This document shows positions 11,804 through 23,993 of a stretch of 64,000 bases of DNA, piece after piece. Both the position numbers and the translations under genes were made by a program. The notes below the pieces were generated by a model, which was not told the DNA's origin, searched no databases, and saw only the letters and a list, made by a program, of their open reading frames with translations. How positions within the stretch are numbered: position 1 is the first letter of the stretch; every line of letters starts with the position of its first letter. This DNA is from Laetiporus sulphureus 93-53 (taxonomy: Eukaryota > Basidiomycota > Agaricomycetes > Polyporales > Laetiporaceae): positions 1,492,074 to 1,556,073 of the forward strand of contig NW_024468510.1 in the NCBI RefSeq assembly GCF_001632365.1, read 5' to 3'.

Positions 11804-14633
11804 ATGGAGGAACCTCATCTTTTGAAAAGTCTACTTCAGCTGCAGCTCGGTTCCGATGCTTCCGCGGTCTTGCATCTCCCCTTCGTGCTGGAAACCATTA
11901 ACCCGGACATCCTCTCTCCCTCTCCCCATACGCACAAATGGACAGCCAGGATTAACTATTTACTGCACTCCAAGGATGCTGGAGCACGGTGGGCTGGTCT
12001 ATCCCTTGCCCTCCGGACGGCAATTTGCTCCAAAGCGATGATGATGGAATGTGCGCAAAGTTGGCTTGGTGTTGCGTTGCCCTCACTCTCAGTCCGTGTA
12101 TACTATTTCCATACTTAATGCAATCCTCATATTCTGCCTTCCACATAAGAAAGAAGAACCTCAACCTACGTTGAAAGCCTCCATCAGGCTATTGAGACGC
12201 ATATTTTCCAGTGCCACAGACGTCACAGAGTTTCAACGCCAACTCTGCGTCCCTAACATGCCAAAATTCACCGCTGCACTGGTAGCACTGGATGAGAAGC
12301 AGAGCGATGCTGAAGTAAAGGTCGCTATCTGCTGATACTTCTGGAATCGTTCACTTCACTTACTTGATGCCCCAGGTCTTAGCATTGGCGACCCTCACGC
12401 ATTTAATTCCTCTGTATCCTACTCTTCATCGCAGTTTGCATGCATCACTATCCTCGCTGGCTCTAAAGCATCTCAATGGCTCGACACCGAATCCAACTCC
12501 GGTCGCTCTCGTAGAGGCTGCGTCAAAACTGTACTCGACTCTGCACGTCACAGGAGGCAAGGTCGGTGCGACGAGCCTTTGGCGCAAGTCGTTGGACGAG
12601 ACTCTGTCGTTCGCATGGGGTGCATTCTTCAACTTGAGAAGAACATTCCCTTCAGCAGGTGCAAACGACCATATCAGTGTCTACCACAGAATAAGACCTA
12701 ACGTCCACACTCAGGGAATAGCCAAGTCATTCCTCAGGCTGGGCCATCAACAAATGACCCTGTTATTCTGGTTCCTCTGAGCTTAGACCGCCTGCGAGCC
12801 GCTTCCCGTGTTCTCTGCGATTTATTGCAGTGAGTTCATGTCTTCTGCTCGCCATTGTGTACGACTCTGATCGCCAGGTAGCTCTTCGACGGCACGGCCT
12901 GTCTTGCTTCCAGTTGGGTCATTAGTCAATTTCGTTGCGGCGTTGCTGCGCTGTAGTCCCGACGAAAGGGTAGAACAACCCACCTTACGTGTGATTCAGC
13001 TGACCCTTACGATGTAGGTCGAAGCGACGGTGGATCCTCCCTTGCGCGCCATGGAGGTCTCTGTTATACCTGTTATATGGGAATTAGCTTGTGACCTCAT
13101 CATCAGTCTTACTGGAAGGTCATTGCGCCCATATTGTTCTCCCTTGAGCCGTGTTGATGCAAGGCGATTATAGTGCACGTCTTCATCTGGTCCCGCATCT
13201 CAGTCAATTACTCTCTCATCTATCCTATCACCTAGAGCAACCTCGGACAGCGTAGGAGGTTCAGCTATGTGCTAAAGCTTATACTCACACCTCGTTAGAC
13301 GTCAACGCTTGCATTTCTTGAGAGCAACGGCGTCGTTGCTGCAGACGGAGTCTTACCTCTACGATGCAGTGCTCTCGTCGCGTTTGGCGCGGGCCATCCT
13401 GCCATTCCTCACCCCTCTGCTGGCGACCAAGACTCAGCAAAAAGGAAGTTCAAGTACTGACACCAGCAAAAGCACGGGCAAAAGAGGCAAGAAGAGGGCG
13501 CGCGGCTACGAAGGTGACGAAGTATTCAAGGTGGCAATGGAAATTATCTGTCCTACAGCCGAGGAGGGGGAGGTTCTGCTGGTCGCTGCAGATGGTACGT
13601 CCCTGCACATTTCGTATATGTGACGGACAGCATGACCGCGGTTCGAACAGCGGTCAAGCTAGTATTTCGAGTTGCCCAAATAACCCCTCCGGTCCGCTCG
13701 CTTGTCACCCGCGTCCTTCTCGCGATATACATTGCGCTGCCGCACATGCAGCCCGCGCTCATATCTCCCGATTTGTCCCTACACGGCAGACTGTACGCGC
13801 GCGTACGTGATATATGCGGGGACCTCGCATCAGGCAATAGCAGCACGATGAGCAAGAGCCTCGGTCTTGTCATCGGGACCATGTCGCCTGACTATCACCA
13901 CCCGGTAAGTGTACGAGCCAAACGCTGTTCCGACGTCCTCGCTAATATGATATAGTGTGGCGCGGACGTCATGCGTGACATTGAGCTACTTCTGCATCCC
14001 CGCGTTCCCCCTCTCGTCCGATCTTTGCCGCACGTAGAAACGCTATCGCTGTTCCGCGAGGAAGAAGGCGAGGAAGAGCTGTCTGCACGCCAGTCTCTGG
14101 GATTGAGCACGGCAAATGACACTCTGCCTTTGGCGTCGGCGGATGAACAGGACGTGCAAATGACAATTACCGCACCGGTGTCCCGTCCTGAGGCAGCCTT
14201 TCAGGATACGGCACAAGCTTCCAGCCGTCCATTGCACACTGCGCCCTCCGATCGCAGTGCACTGACGCCCGCCACAGGCACAGCTCCTCAATTCATCAAG
14301 CAGTTCGTTGCAGCTACTCCGACACCCTGGACTCCCGGGGGGCATGCCACTGTCACTACTCAAAATTCACAAAGTGATGCGCCTCTAATGCATCCGCAAC
14401 AGTTCGATGCATCGCCTCCCCAGGACGACATTCCGGCAACCCCGGAGGTACAGTCAAAAACGCCCGGTGTCTCCTCGACTTTATCGTCGGAGCAAACCCG
14501 TGCCATCCCGCCACCGACTTCAATCCCCCCTGTATCGTCAACATCACAGGGTTTTGTGGCGACGCACGAAAATGAAGAAGACGAGCCGATGCCCAGTATC
14601 AACATGGACTCGGATTCGGATGAGGAGAGCTAG
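11804..14633 (+). CDS. RIX1: Pre-rRNA-processing protein Rix1 (PELP1-type)
   Basis: Multi-exon gene starting MEEPHLLKSLLQLQLGSDA at 11804 and ending EDEPMPSINMDSDSDEES at 14633. The N-terminal part is the RIX1/PELP1 helical-repeat domain (KWTARINYLLHSKDAGARWAGLSLALR, read in pieces; then SWLGVALPSLS, KASIRLLRRIFSSATD, LATLTHLIPLYPTLH). The C-terminal ~200 residues are Pro/Thr/Ser-rich and disordered, with an acidic tail, as in other Rix1 proteins. A Lys-rich stretch (about 13470-13500) may be nuclear-localising. In yeast Rix1 works with Ipi1, Ipi3 and Rea1 in pre-60S maturation (ITS2 processing and export licensing). Introns are visible near 12097, 12320, 12830 and later; the middle exons were not fully resolved. 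It is divergent from SEC10. Confidence 0.85.
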
Positions 14634-14703
14634 TACATAGAAGACTAGTTATGACACCGCCGTAGACATCGTAGTGCAACGTAATCAATGAGGTTCTGCG
14701 ATT

Positions 14704-15636
14704 CTAAGTCCGGGCCCGCTTGTGGCGACGATCTATATCACTGATCTCTATCCCCTCATCGTCGGACTGGGATTCGGAGTCTGACTCCGATGTATCGTGC
14801 TGCTGACCGTGCTGTGTGATCATCGGCATCTAGGGATGCCATAAACATGTCGACGTTAGCATCAAAATCTGCGTGCCGCGCACCTGCTCGATGAATGCCA
14901 TCGCGATGGCGTTTTTGGGGTCGATCGCTTTCGCGCGTTCAAAGTAAAATTGGGCGTCCCGCAACAGGGCGCTGCTCCACACTCGCTCTAGCAATGGATG
15001 AAATTAGCTTCGATGCGTGTAGCGTCGCACCACTCGGACGAACTTTCTTGTGGAGCATCAGCATTTGTCTGAGGCTGCGCAAGGTACAGGGCCAGGAGCC
15101 CAGCGTACGTTTGCAGGACGGGATTACCTTGATAAGGGAAGGAAGGCAGGTACCTGAAACGATCATAAGTGCCTGTACGATGCGCAGGGTCATCGCTCGT
15201 CCTCACAGATCGAGTTCGTCCAGCGCCTCTCTGTGCATTCCAGCCTGTATGAGCTGCAGGATCAATTCTTTGAGAATGGTCTCCCGCTGGCCCCCCTCCG
15301 TAAGTTCCGAAGCAAATAGAAACCAACAGGCGACCGCACCTGTTCCGGATGCTGTCGCATCTTGGTGCTGAATAATGCTATCATCTCGTCGCTGAATTCC
15401 AGGTCGTCCTTCTCTCGCTCTCCAAGCAGGAAAACGGCCGTCTGCCACAGGGATTTCCATTTAACTTCTTTGCATTGTAGGAGGATCGCCCATGCTCGTC
15501 GGCCGCGTGATAAGTCGTTGCGCAGGATACAGAGCTGCAGGACGTCGAAGAGGCGCCGGATGTGCACTTTGCGCGCAGTCCTCCGCTTCTTCGAGCCTGG
15601 CAATGCAAACAGAAATGAGGGCTTAGCGGAGTTCAT
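14704..15636 (-). CDS. RRN11: RNA polymerase I-specific initiation factor Rrn11/TAF1A-like
   Basis: Minus-strand gene starting MNSAKPSFLFALPGSKKRRT at 15636 and ending IDRRHKRART at 14704. Early in the protein, KVHIRRLFDVLQLCILRNDL and RGRRAWAILLQCKEVKWKSLW form the TPR-like helical pair typical of the Rrn11/TAF1A family. Later helical pieces are ILKELILQLIQAGMHREALDE, YLPSFPYQGNPVLQTYAGLL and YFERAKAIDPKNAIAMAF (a TPR-like motif). An acidic Ser/Asp-rich region and basic C-terminus close it. In yeast Rrn11 is part of core factor, which recruits RNA polymerase I to the rDNA promoter. The start codon is 185 bp from the divergent LAA2-like gene. The family is divergent in sequence, so the call rests on the N-terminal block. 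Confidence 0.75.
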
Positions 15637-15821
15637 GGAACATAGTTGTGGTGGGTGTCGAGTTCGAAGTCCGCGACACTACGCGTTGCGCGCCTGTGCG
15701 TCTTAGAGCAGCAACCTGGAGATGCGTGATGCGATCGCTTGAATTCCTCCGAAAACTAGATTCTTAGTCATACCCACACAACTAGCTAGCTCGCCACCTC
15801 TGCTATTGAGCACCACTCTAC

Positions 15822-17009
15822 ATGGACGACGACATATCTCTCGGTGCATCGGTTTGGGGTGCTCCCGCATCGCCAGTGGCAATCAAGCCCATCTCGGCCG
15901 CGTTCACCCCCACTCTCTCAAGCGAGGATGGCTTTGACGACTTTAAGGACTTCCATACTCCAGCGGAGACGACTACTGCAACAGATGAGGAGGTTGACGA
16001 TGATTTTGGAGACTTTGGAGACTTTGGAGGGCCGCAGGGGGTTGAGTACTCCGCTGGGTTCGATGAAGAGGTTGCATTTGGGGAGGAGGTGCGGATACCC
16101 GGTCCATCAGGGATTGATTGGCAGCCGCTCCGGTTGGACCCCTCATCATCAAGGCAGGACTTGCAAGAGCAGGTCGACCACATACTTGGCCCTCTATGGG
16201 TCACTATTGACGCGTCGCAGATGTCGGATAAAGAGATACGTGAGGCTGCTGGTCTTAGCCAGACGTTGGTCACCTCCGAGAGGTACACACTCTCCGCCAT
16301 TATCAAGCATTGCATGTGTCTCAAATCTCAGATTGTTCCAGTCGTAAACTGTTCGACCTGCTATTACCCTCTGCGCCGCCGGCGTTTCAGCCCGTGAACT
16401 GGACACGGTCACGGATACGCAGACGGCATCTGATATCGCTGGGTATTCCGGTGAACCTAGACGAAGTCCTACCACGCGCGAATGGAAAGCTCCCTGCACT
16501 CGAAATCACGACCAGACCGATGTCTGCTCCACCTGGTCCCCGCACCGCTCCAGCACCACGAAGTCATGCTTCAACGTGCAATTCCGCGGCGGGTTCACCA
16601 CGTCCAGGGACTCCTCAGACCGCCATCGCAGCATCTTCCTCTGCAGCCGCGCAGCTACGTCTTGGTCCCCGTCCAGAGCTCAATGAAACGAAACTATCAC
16701 AATTGCTTGATCTAAACCCAGGTTTGTCATGGACTTCTCCACCAATGTGAGGTGGTGATAATGAATATACACGCCAAACTAGATAAACTGCTACAGCAAC
16801 CTATCTCTGCACTGGAGAAGTACTTGGCCGATCTCCAGGCGCAAACGATCAACACGTCAACGGTCTTGACGTATCTGCTGCAGACACGGGACGCTCTGCA
16901 GCAAGACTCGGAGACGTACAATAAGTTGATAGGCGAGATGGTTGGGGAGGCGCAAAAGATCAAGACAGGGAAACGACTAGGAGGCAGTAAACGCAGTACT
17001 TTATCATAG
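15822..17009 (+). CDS. LAA2/DUF5102-like AP-1 accessory protein
   Basis: Three exons: 15822-16282, 16342 to about 16721, and about 16780-17009, in consistent phase. The N-terminus carries acidic-Phe motifs: DGFDDFKDF and a tandem DDFGDFGDFGG. These resemble ligands of the clathrin adaptor gamma-ear (aftiphilin/Laa2 type). The middle is Pro/Ala/Ser-rich. The C-terminus is a conserved helical segment (EKYLADLQAQTINTSTVLTY, QTRDALQQDSETYNKLIGEM) matching the fungal DUF5102 (yeast YBL010C/Laa2) pattern. In yeast Laa2 links Laa1 to AP-1 on trans-Golgi/endosomal membranes. The role here is inferred from these motifs. Confidence 0.75.
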
Positions 17010-17450
17010 CTTCCGGATACCATCGACATCGCATGTGAGCCATATCTTGATGGGCGTGCTTTGCATTTCATGCGTCAACGCTGGTGCAGCAGAATCCCGA
17101 TGCGTATGGCAGTCTGCAATGGCCGCTGCTCGCACAGATGGATATCTTTGTCGACCACTGCCTCTCAGTGATCGCGCATGGAGGCACGAACCTTTTCTCT
17201 CAAAGTCGTTGAGGGCCAGGGTGATACCTCAGGCGTAACAGTTGCGTTCGGTTGCAGATGTCTGCTTTATGACATTGTTCTGCGCGAGCTGGAACGTTGT
17301 TATACTTACATAAACAGTACTTGTTGTTCAGAATTCTCACATTCATAGAGGAGATCCCGCCTGACGGACGTTCCATTGACCAACCGTTTGACGGAAGCGT
17401 CGGAGCGGAGCCCGCTGTTGAACGAGTTCCATTCATCTAATATCGATGAC
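17010..17450 (+). other. Possible small gene or gene remnant, unresolved
   Basis: Between the LAA2-like gene and RPA190 are several protein-like short open stretches on the plus strand. One starts MEARTFSLKVVEGQGDTSGV near 17178. One reads QWPLLAQMDIFVDHCLSVIA near 17120. A third is an exon-like block with an AG acceptor, EEIPPDGRSIDQPFDGS, ending at a TAA near 17439. They could be joined by short introns into a ~100-residue protein, but no single splice pattern was convincing. I recognise no family. Confidence 0.25.
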
Positions 17451-17538
17451 AGTTGATTTTGGAACGCATCGGCATCGCGAGACGGATGCCGAGACTGTGC
17501 AATGACACCACCGTTTTCAAAGTGAGACCAAATACGAT

Positions 17539-17871
17539 TTAGAAGGCAATGAGCTTTTTCTTAAAAGAGACAGAACCAACGTATTGGTCTTTTCTTGTGA
17601 GTTGACAGTAGACGGGAAAGACATGAGGGAACCCTCTCCACTGCAAAGAACACACACACGTATCTGGACAACGAGTCTCGTTCACGCCGTCGTCGGCCTT
17701 AGCCATATTGCACATCTGGCGATTGTCCAGCTGGATGCTACAATCTTCAACACGCACGAAGAAAGAAAGACGCTTGCTCTTGCGGCGGTAGGGCGCGGGG
17801 AACTTACAGCTGCTACTGCCGATCGTGATGGCACGTGGCCGTACTATTCGAAATTTTGAACGGCGACTCAA
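17539..17871 (-). other. Possible small Cys-containing gene, minus strand, unresolved
   Basis: A 110-codon open frame upstream of and opposite to RPA190. It contains a basic stretch (PYRRKSKRLSFFVRVEDCSI) and DDGVNETRCPDTCVC. Possible intron signals (GTAAG near the start) mean the true product may be shorter. No family is recognised. It may simply be chance open sequence in the RPA190 promoter. Confidence 0.2.
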
Positions 17872-17966
17872 CGGCGACTCTGGTCTGCTCAGTCCCCACC
17901 GCGCGCGTCGTTCGCCTCGTTAACGTTCTGGTTCTTTTCGGTCTGATTCTTGCACAACTGCTCAGC

Positions 17967-20900
17967 ATGAACATCTCACGCTCGTATCCCTCTACGGTCT
18001 CGAGTATCTCCTTCTCGTTTCTCACTACTGAGGACGTTCGACGCATCTCCGTCAAGCAGCTCGTCAATCCCGTTCTTCTCGATGATCTTAATCGACCGAC
18101 GATCGGGGGTCTCTACGATCCTGCTCTTGGACCCAGTAACAAACAGGACATGTATGTCGGATGCATTTGCCCTAGCGGGATAAGACTGACGTTCTGAGCA
18201 GCTGCGCCACTTGTCGACTTACATACTTCACATGTCCTGGACATTTTGGACACATAGAGCTGCCCGCGCCCGTTTTCCATCCATTATTCATGGCGAATAT
18301 GTACCGTCTGCTTCGTGGGACCTGCATGTTCTGCCATAGGTTCAAGCTGGACCGAAAATCGGTGTGTTTCTTCGCCGTGTACAACCTCGTGTGAATGCTA
18401 AAATTACACGACCCCCTTCCTACAGGTTTGCCAATCCATAGCCAAGCTTCGTCTATTGGAACACGGCCTTCTCGTCGCTGCTAAAGCCTTGGACGACGTC
18501 AATGTCAAAACTAAGAAATCAAAACGGGCCGAAGACGCTGAGGAAGATGATGAAGCTGTGGAAAGCGATAGTGAATTTGAGCGGAGGATGGATGCATACG
18601 TGGCTCTTCATCTCACGGCAGCACCCAGCAGCAAACGAGACTCATATAAAGATAGTCTTGTGTATCAGGCCCGGAAAGAAGTTGTCGTCGAGTTTCTCAA
18701 ATCGATAGCGCTCAGGAAATGCCAGAATTCAGGCTGTGCAGCGTGAGTTCACAATCATAACTTGTAAAGGCTGATCGATGATTCAATGAGAAAACGTCAG
18801 GCATGCGCATTCATTTCGCAAAGAAGGCTATACAAAAGTCATCGAGTATGACCTGTCTTCGAAGCAGAAGCTACAGCATAAATACATAGGCTTAAGGCGA
18901 CCAGCTGTCCTCATGGAGCAGCACAGGGACAAGGATTCAACCCGAAGACATGTTGATGAACATATGGATGACGCCGAGGAATTCGACATGGGGTCAGATG
19001 AGGAATCCCTAGGGGACGATGTCTTATCGGATGAGGAGGAAGAGGGACAAAAAGGCAGCAGCGCACCTCGGCTCCCAAAGTCCGCGAGTGGCAAGATTAA
19101 GACGGCTCGAGGACGCAACGAACGTGTCATGCCTCCGGAGGAGTGTCGTGCTCACCTGCGGCGATTGTTCTCCAATGAGGCTGTTATGTGCTCTCTTCTG
19201 TATGGCCGTCACGGTTCCTTCGCACCACTAACGAAGGATAAGTTGTCTCTCGCGTCGGCGGATATGTTCTTCTTGGAAGTCGTTCCCGTCAGCCCTACTC
19301 GTTTTCGTCCTCCTGCTAAGATAGGCGAGACACTGTTTGAACATTCCCAGAATGAGCTTCTTGGGAAGATCCTGATGACGTCCTATCGCCTGCGTGATCT
19401 TACGGAGAGTCTGCGCTCTGGGACTACAAAGGTTTTGGACGAAGCAGGCCGAAAAAAGGGTTTGGAAAATTTCCTGGATGCACTCGTTCAGTTACAAGTC
19501 GATGTCAATAGCTTCATCGACAGCAGCAAGAATCCAGTGCATTCTCGTCAAGGAAGATTACCACCAGCCGGTGTGAAGCAAGGTCTGGAGAAGAAGGATG
19601 GTCTTTTTCGCAAGCACATGATGGTATGTCCCCCATCTTTGTCCCCATAGCGCCATTTAAATGTATATATATCTTCCAGGGTAAACGTGTCAACTATGCT
19701 GCCCGTTCAGTCATCTCTCCCGACGTGAACATCGAGCCCAATGAGATCGGTATACCGCCCGTCTTCGCTCGCAAGCTCACTTTCCCTGAACCGGTCACCC
19801 CCGCCAACTTCCATGAGATGCGGCAGTATGTAATCACCGGCCCGCACGGGTATCCTGGCGCGACCATGGTTGAGTTTGAAGACGGACAACTTCAGTATCT
19901 GGTATGTCCTTACGGATCATCCTGCATGTCTGTCAGACTCTGACAACAGATTGTTCAGGACAAGCTGAGCGTGGAACAACGGACAGCCATTGCGAACCAG
20001 CTCCTGACGCCTCAGGAAAGCAATCACGGATCCACCAGCCATGCACCTCTGCACACTCGTACTCCGGCGGTCAACAAGAAGGTGTATCGCCATCTGCTTG
20101 ATGGTGATATCTTGATCGTGAACCGTCAGCCGACGCTGCACAAGCCCAGTATGATGTGTCATAAGGCTCGCGTCCTGCAAGGCGAGAAGACGATCCGGAT
20201 GCATTACGCCAACTGGTCAGTGTTCCACGCAGCATGTTGTATTGTCATTCTGCTGACTCGTGGATTATCTCTAGTAATTCATATAATGGTAAGCTGTCCG
20301 TCATCGGAGTTGCACGCTTCATCTGATGAGCTGGCCGTCTTGTAGCTGACTTCGATGGGGATGGTAAGTGGTTCAAGGATCTCGCGTTGAATTCTGACAT
20401 TGACCCGAACTTTAGAGATGAACGTACACTTCCCACGTCAGTTCTTTCCTTCTGTCTCGCATGCATCCTCCTTGAACAACCCACAGAAAACCAAGTCGCC
20501 CGAGCTGAAGCTATGTTCATTGCCAACACTGACAACCAGTATCTCGTGCCGACATCAGGAAAACCTCTTCGAGGTTTAATCCAGGATCATGTCGTTGCTG
20601 GTGTCTGGATGACGGCACAAGATTCCTTCTTCACGCGCGAAGAATACTTCCAGCTGCTCTATGGTGCGCTTCGTCCTGAGGAGGGGACTGGATATCACAG
20701 TGGGCGTATCGAGACTCTTCCTCCCGCGATATGGAAGCCCAAAGCTTTATGGACAGGCAAGCAGATCGTGAGATTGTATGCTTACCGTGTCCATTGTTGG
20801 TTGCCTAAGTATATACTGCTTGTAGATATCGACCGTCCTCAAGAATATTACCCCCAGCAACTTCGAGGGTTTGAACCTTCACTCTCAGGCGAAGGTTCCG

Positions 20901-23900
20901 GGCTATCTATGGGGCAAAGATTCGCAGGAGGGCGATGTCGTCTTCATGGACGGCGAGCTTCTTTGTGGTGTCCTGGACAAAGCTGCCTTCGGTGCTTCAG
21001 ACTTCGGTCTGGTTCATTCTGTTTACGAGCTATACGGCGCAGATGTGGCTGGCAGACTACTCGGTATCCTCAGTCGACTGTTCACGAAATTCCTGCAGCA
21101 CCGCGCGTTCACATGTCGGATGGACGACTTGGCGTTGACTCCCGAGGGTAATAGGAAACGCGCCGAACTGATCCGCGATGGGGCGCAGTTGGGAACGGAG
21201 GGTGCCATCGATAACTTCCCAGCGCTGAGCACAGTTCCTCCTGAAGATAAGCCCCGGGTGCTACGGTCGTTACTCGAAGACGTGCTGCGGGATGACAGCA
21301 AGATGGCCGGATTGGATATGACGGTGAAGGGCAAGATGGCTAAGCTCACGAAATCCATTGCCGACGCGTGTATGCCTGATGGGCTTCTGCGAAAATTCCC
21401 CCATAATCACATGCAGGCCATGACACTTTCTGGTGCTAAGGGCAGTGCCGTGAATGCACAACAGATATCGTGCGCTCTAGGCCAGCAAGAGCTGGAGGGT
21501 CGCCGTGTGCCGGTCATGACGAGCGGTAAGACGCTGCCATCTTTCAAGCCATTCGAGACGAAAGCGATTGCGGGTGGATACGTTGCAAGTCGGTTCTTGA
21601 CCGGTGTGAAGCCCCAGGAGTTCTTCTTCCATTGCATGGCTGGTCGAGAGGGTCTCATTGACACTGCCGTCAAAACGTCGCGTTCTGGTTACCTCCAAAG
21701 GTGTCTTATCAAGCATTTGGAGGGGGTGCGCGTTCACTACGACAATACGGTCAGGGAAAGCGATTCTTCGGTCTTACAGTTCAACTATGGAGGCGACGCA
21801 CTGGATGTAACGAAACAGAAACATCTACTGCAGTTCGACTTTATGGCCCGAAATATGGTCTCGTTGGTCAATCGTTACAGGCCGAAGGAGCTGCATGGCA
21901 TCGTGGTAGAAGGAGCTAGCGACTACATGAAGAAGGTCCTGAAGTATAAAAATAGGCCTTCCAAACGGGACAAATACAAGCCCGCTCTCTCCGTATATAA
22001 CCCCAACAGAAACCTTGGCAGTACTTCCGAGAAGTTTGCCGAGAAGCTCGATGAGTACATCAAGAAGAATCCTGATAGGCTGCTGCGGAGGAAAGGGCAG
22101 GAAGACGAGCTGCCCATTCAGCGGCGCACGCCGCTTTTCTCGTCAAAGCAGTTCAAGTTGCTCATGGACATCAAGTACATGCGCAGTCTGGTGGAACCTG
22201 GAGAAGCTGTGGGACTGCTTGCCTCTCAGGGGTCAGTAGCAGCGCTCGCCTTTGTCTGCACCGTTCAGCACTAATGAGCCCTATAGTATTGGCGAGCCGT
22301 CAACTCAAATGACGTTGAACACGTTCCACTTCGCAGGTGTGCACTCCGTGCGACTCCCTTAGCTGCGTACTCACATGCATGCAGGTCACGGTGCTGCAAA
22401 TGTTACTCTCGGTATTCCGCGGTTGCGTGAAATTGTTATGACGGCATCTACTAAGCCCAAGACGCCTTCGATGACCATGAAAGTCCGTGAAAGTGTGCCA
22501 GAGTCGGACATCGATGCCTTCTGCAAGAAGGCTACTCGGTTGGCGCTGTCGCATGTCGTTGACAAGGTCATTGTCACAGAACAACTTATCGTCAATGGCA
22601 GAGGGAGGAGCAAGAAGTTTACGATCGAGCTTGTGTTCTATCCTGAAGCAGAATACCGATCAGAGTACGATGTGAAGCCTAAGGAAATCCTCACTGTCTT
22701 CGGTGCCAACTTCCCCTTGCTTCTCAGGAAAGAGCTGCAGCTGGAGCTGAAGAAGCTCGATGCTGACGTGAAGAGTCAGATGAAAGAGCTAGGCAAGGGC
22801 AAGGTAGTACGCGAACGTGCCGCAGTGGCCGATACCGGCAAGGAAGGTGGAAACGATGATGACGAACAAGCAGGGAAAGATGACGATGAAGTGAGTGAGG
22901 TCGGAGATGGTGATGCTGCGGCGGTGAAGCGTCAGCGCCAAATGAGCGAACAGGCGACCTACGATGATGACGAAGAGGATTACGATGTCGCAAGCGTATT
23001 GGGCGAATACGATGATGCAGATATCGAAGCCGCTTATGCATCACCTGCTTCAGAGGATGGGATGGATGACATTCGGGGTGAGGAGTCGCAGTCGCGCAAC
23101 GGCCTTGTGGCCGAAGTCGCGAAGATCGAGGAGCTGTTTATGGAGAATTTGCCCCAAGCAACTTCGTTCACCTTCAGCGATTCCGGCTGTAAGATCGGCC
23201 TTGAGGTCAGTGTCATCTTCCTTCTTCTTTGACCATGACACTGACTTCCGTTCAAGTTCGACTCTGCCATGCCGAAACTTCTGGTAGTAGGTATAGTAGA
23301 AAGGGCGTGCGTGAAGACCGTCATACGTCAGATCCCGGGTATCACCGATTGTTTCAAGAGCAAAGAAGACGATCAAAACGGTCGACCTGTCTATACTGTC
23401 TGTCATATCTCTGACTGCATCTTGCTCCACCGATTCTCACTCCTCCCCCGCAGCTAACCACAAACGGATCAAATATCCCCGGCCTATGGCAGTTCGCATG
23501 CAGCGATGTTGACAACATGATTGACGAAAACGGCATTTATTCTAATGATATATATGCGATTCTCTGCGCATATGGCGTAGAAGCTGCACGGGCAACGATA
23601 CTGCGGGAAATCGGGGGCGTGTTTGCCGTCTACAAGATTGATGTTGACAGCCGTCATCTCGAGTTAATCGCTGATTATATGGTAAGCGCCTGCCACATGC
23701 GAAGCAGCTGTTGTTCTCATGCGATGTTGCAGACCTTTGAGGGTGGATACAAGCCTTTCAATCGGAGAGGCATATCGACAAATCCCTCACCTCTGCTCAA
23801 GGCGTCATTCGAAACTACGGCGGAGTTCCTGTCCGATGCCACGCTTCACGGCGACTTCGATGACCTGACCACGCCGTCCAGCAATATCGTGATGGGAAGG

Positions 23901-23993
23901 CTGAATCTGACAGGCACTGGCGTGTTCGATATCGTAATGCCTGCGGACGTGACCATTCAGGCCCGTGCAGAGGTCGCGGCTGCAATTGTGTGA
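17967..23993 (+). CDS. RPA190: DNA-directed RNA polymerase I largest subunit (A190)
   Basis: Multi-exon gene (about 17 introns, about 1,680 residues) from ATG 17967 ([18 protein letters not shown]) to stop 23991-23993. In order: zinc-binding N-terminal clamp ([18 protein letters not shown]), acidic linker, MHYANC and the Mg-binding NADFDGD motif followed by [16 protein letters not shown]. Then come the funnel/bridge region ([20 protein letters not shown]), the [16 protein letters not shown] trigger-loop block, a strongly acidic insert typical of Pol I, and the C-terminal GVDAARATI-like block ([14 protein letters not shown]) with [25 protein letters not shown] is diagnostic of largest subunits. 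The Mg-binding motif is assembled from three micro-exons (20275-20288, 20346-20363, 20416-20436). Pol I transcribes the 35S rRNA precursor in the nucleolus. Confidence 0.97.

Noticed and set aside
17835..17966. N-terminal extension of RPA190
   Set aside because: The frame is open upstream, but its hydrophobic sequence does not fit the family; ATG 17967 gives the expected beginning.
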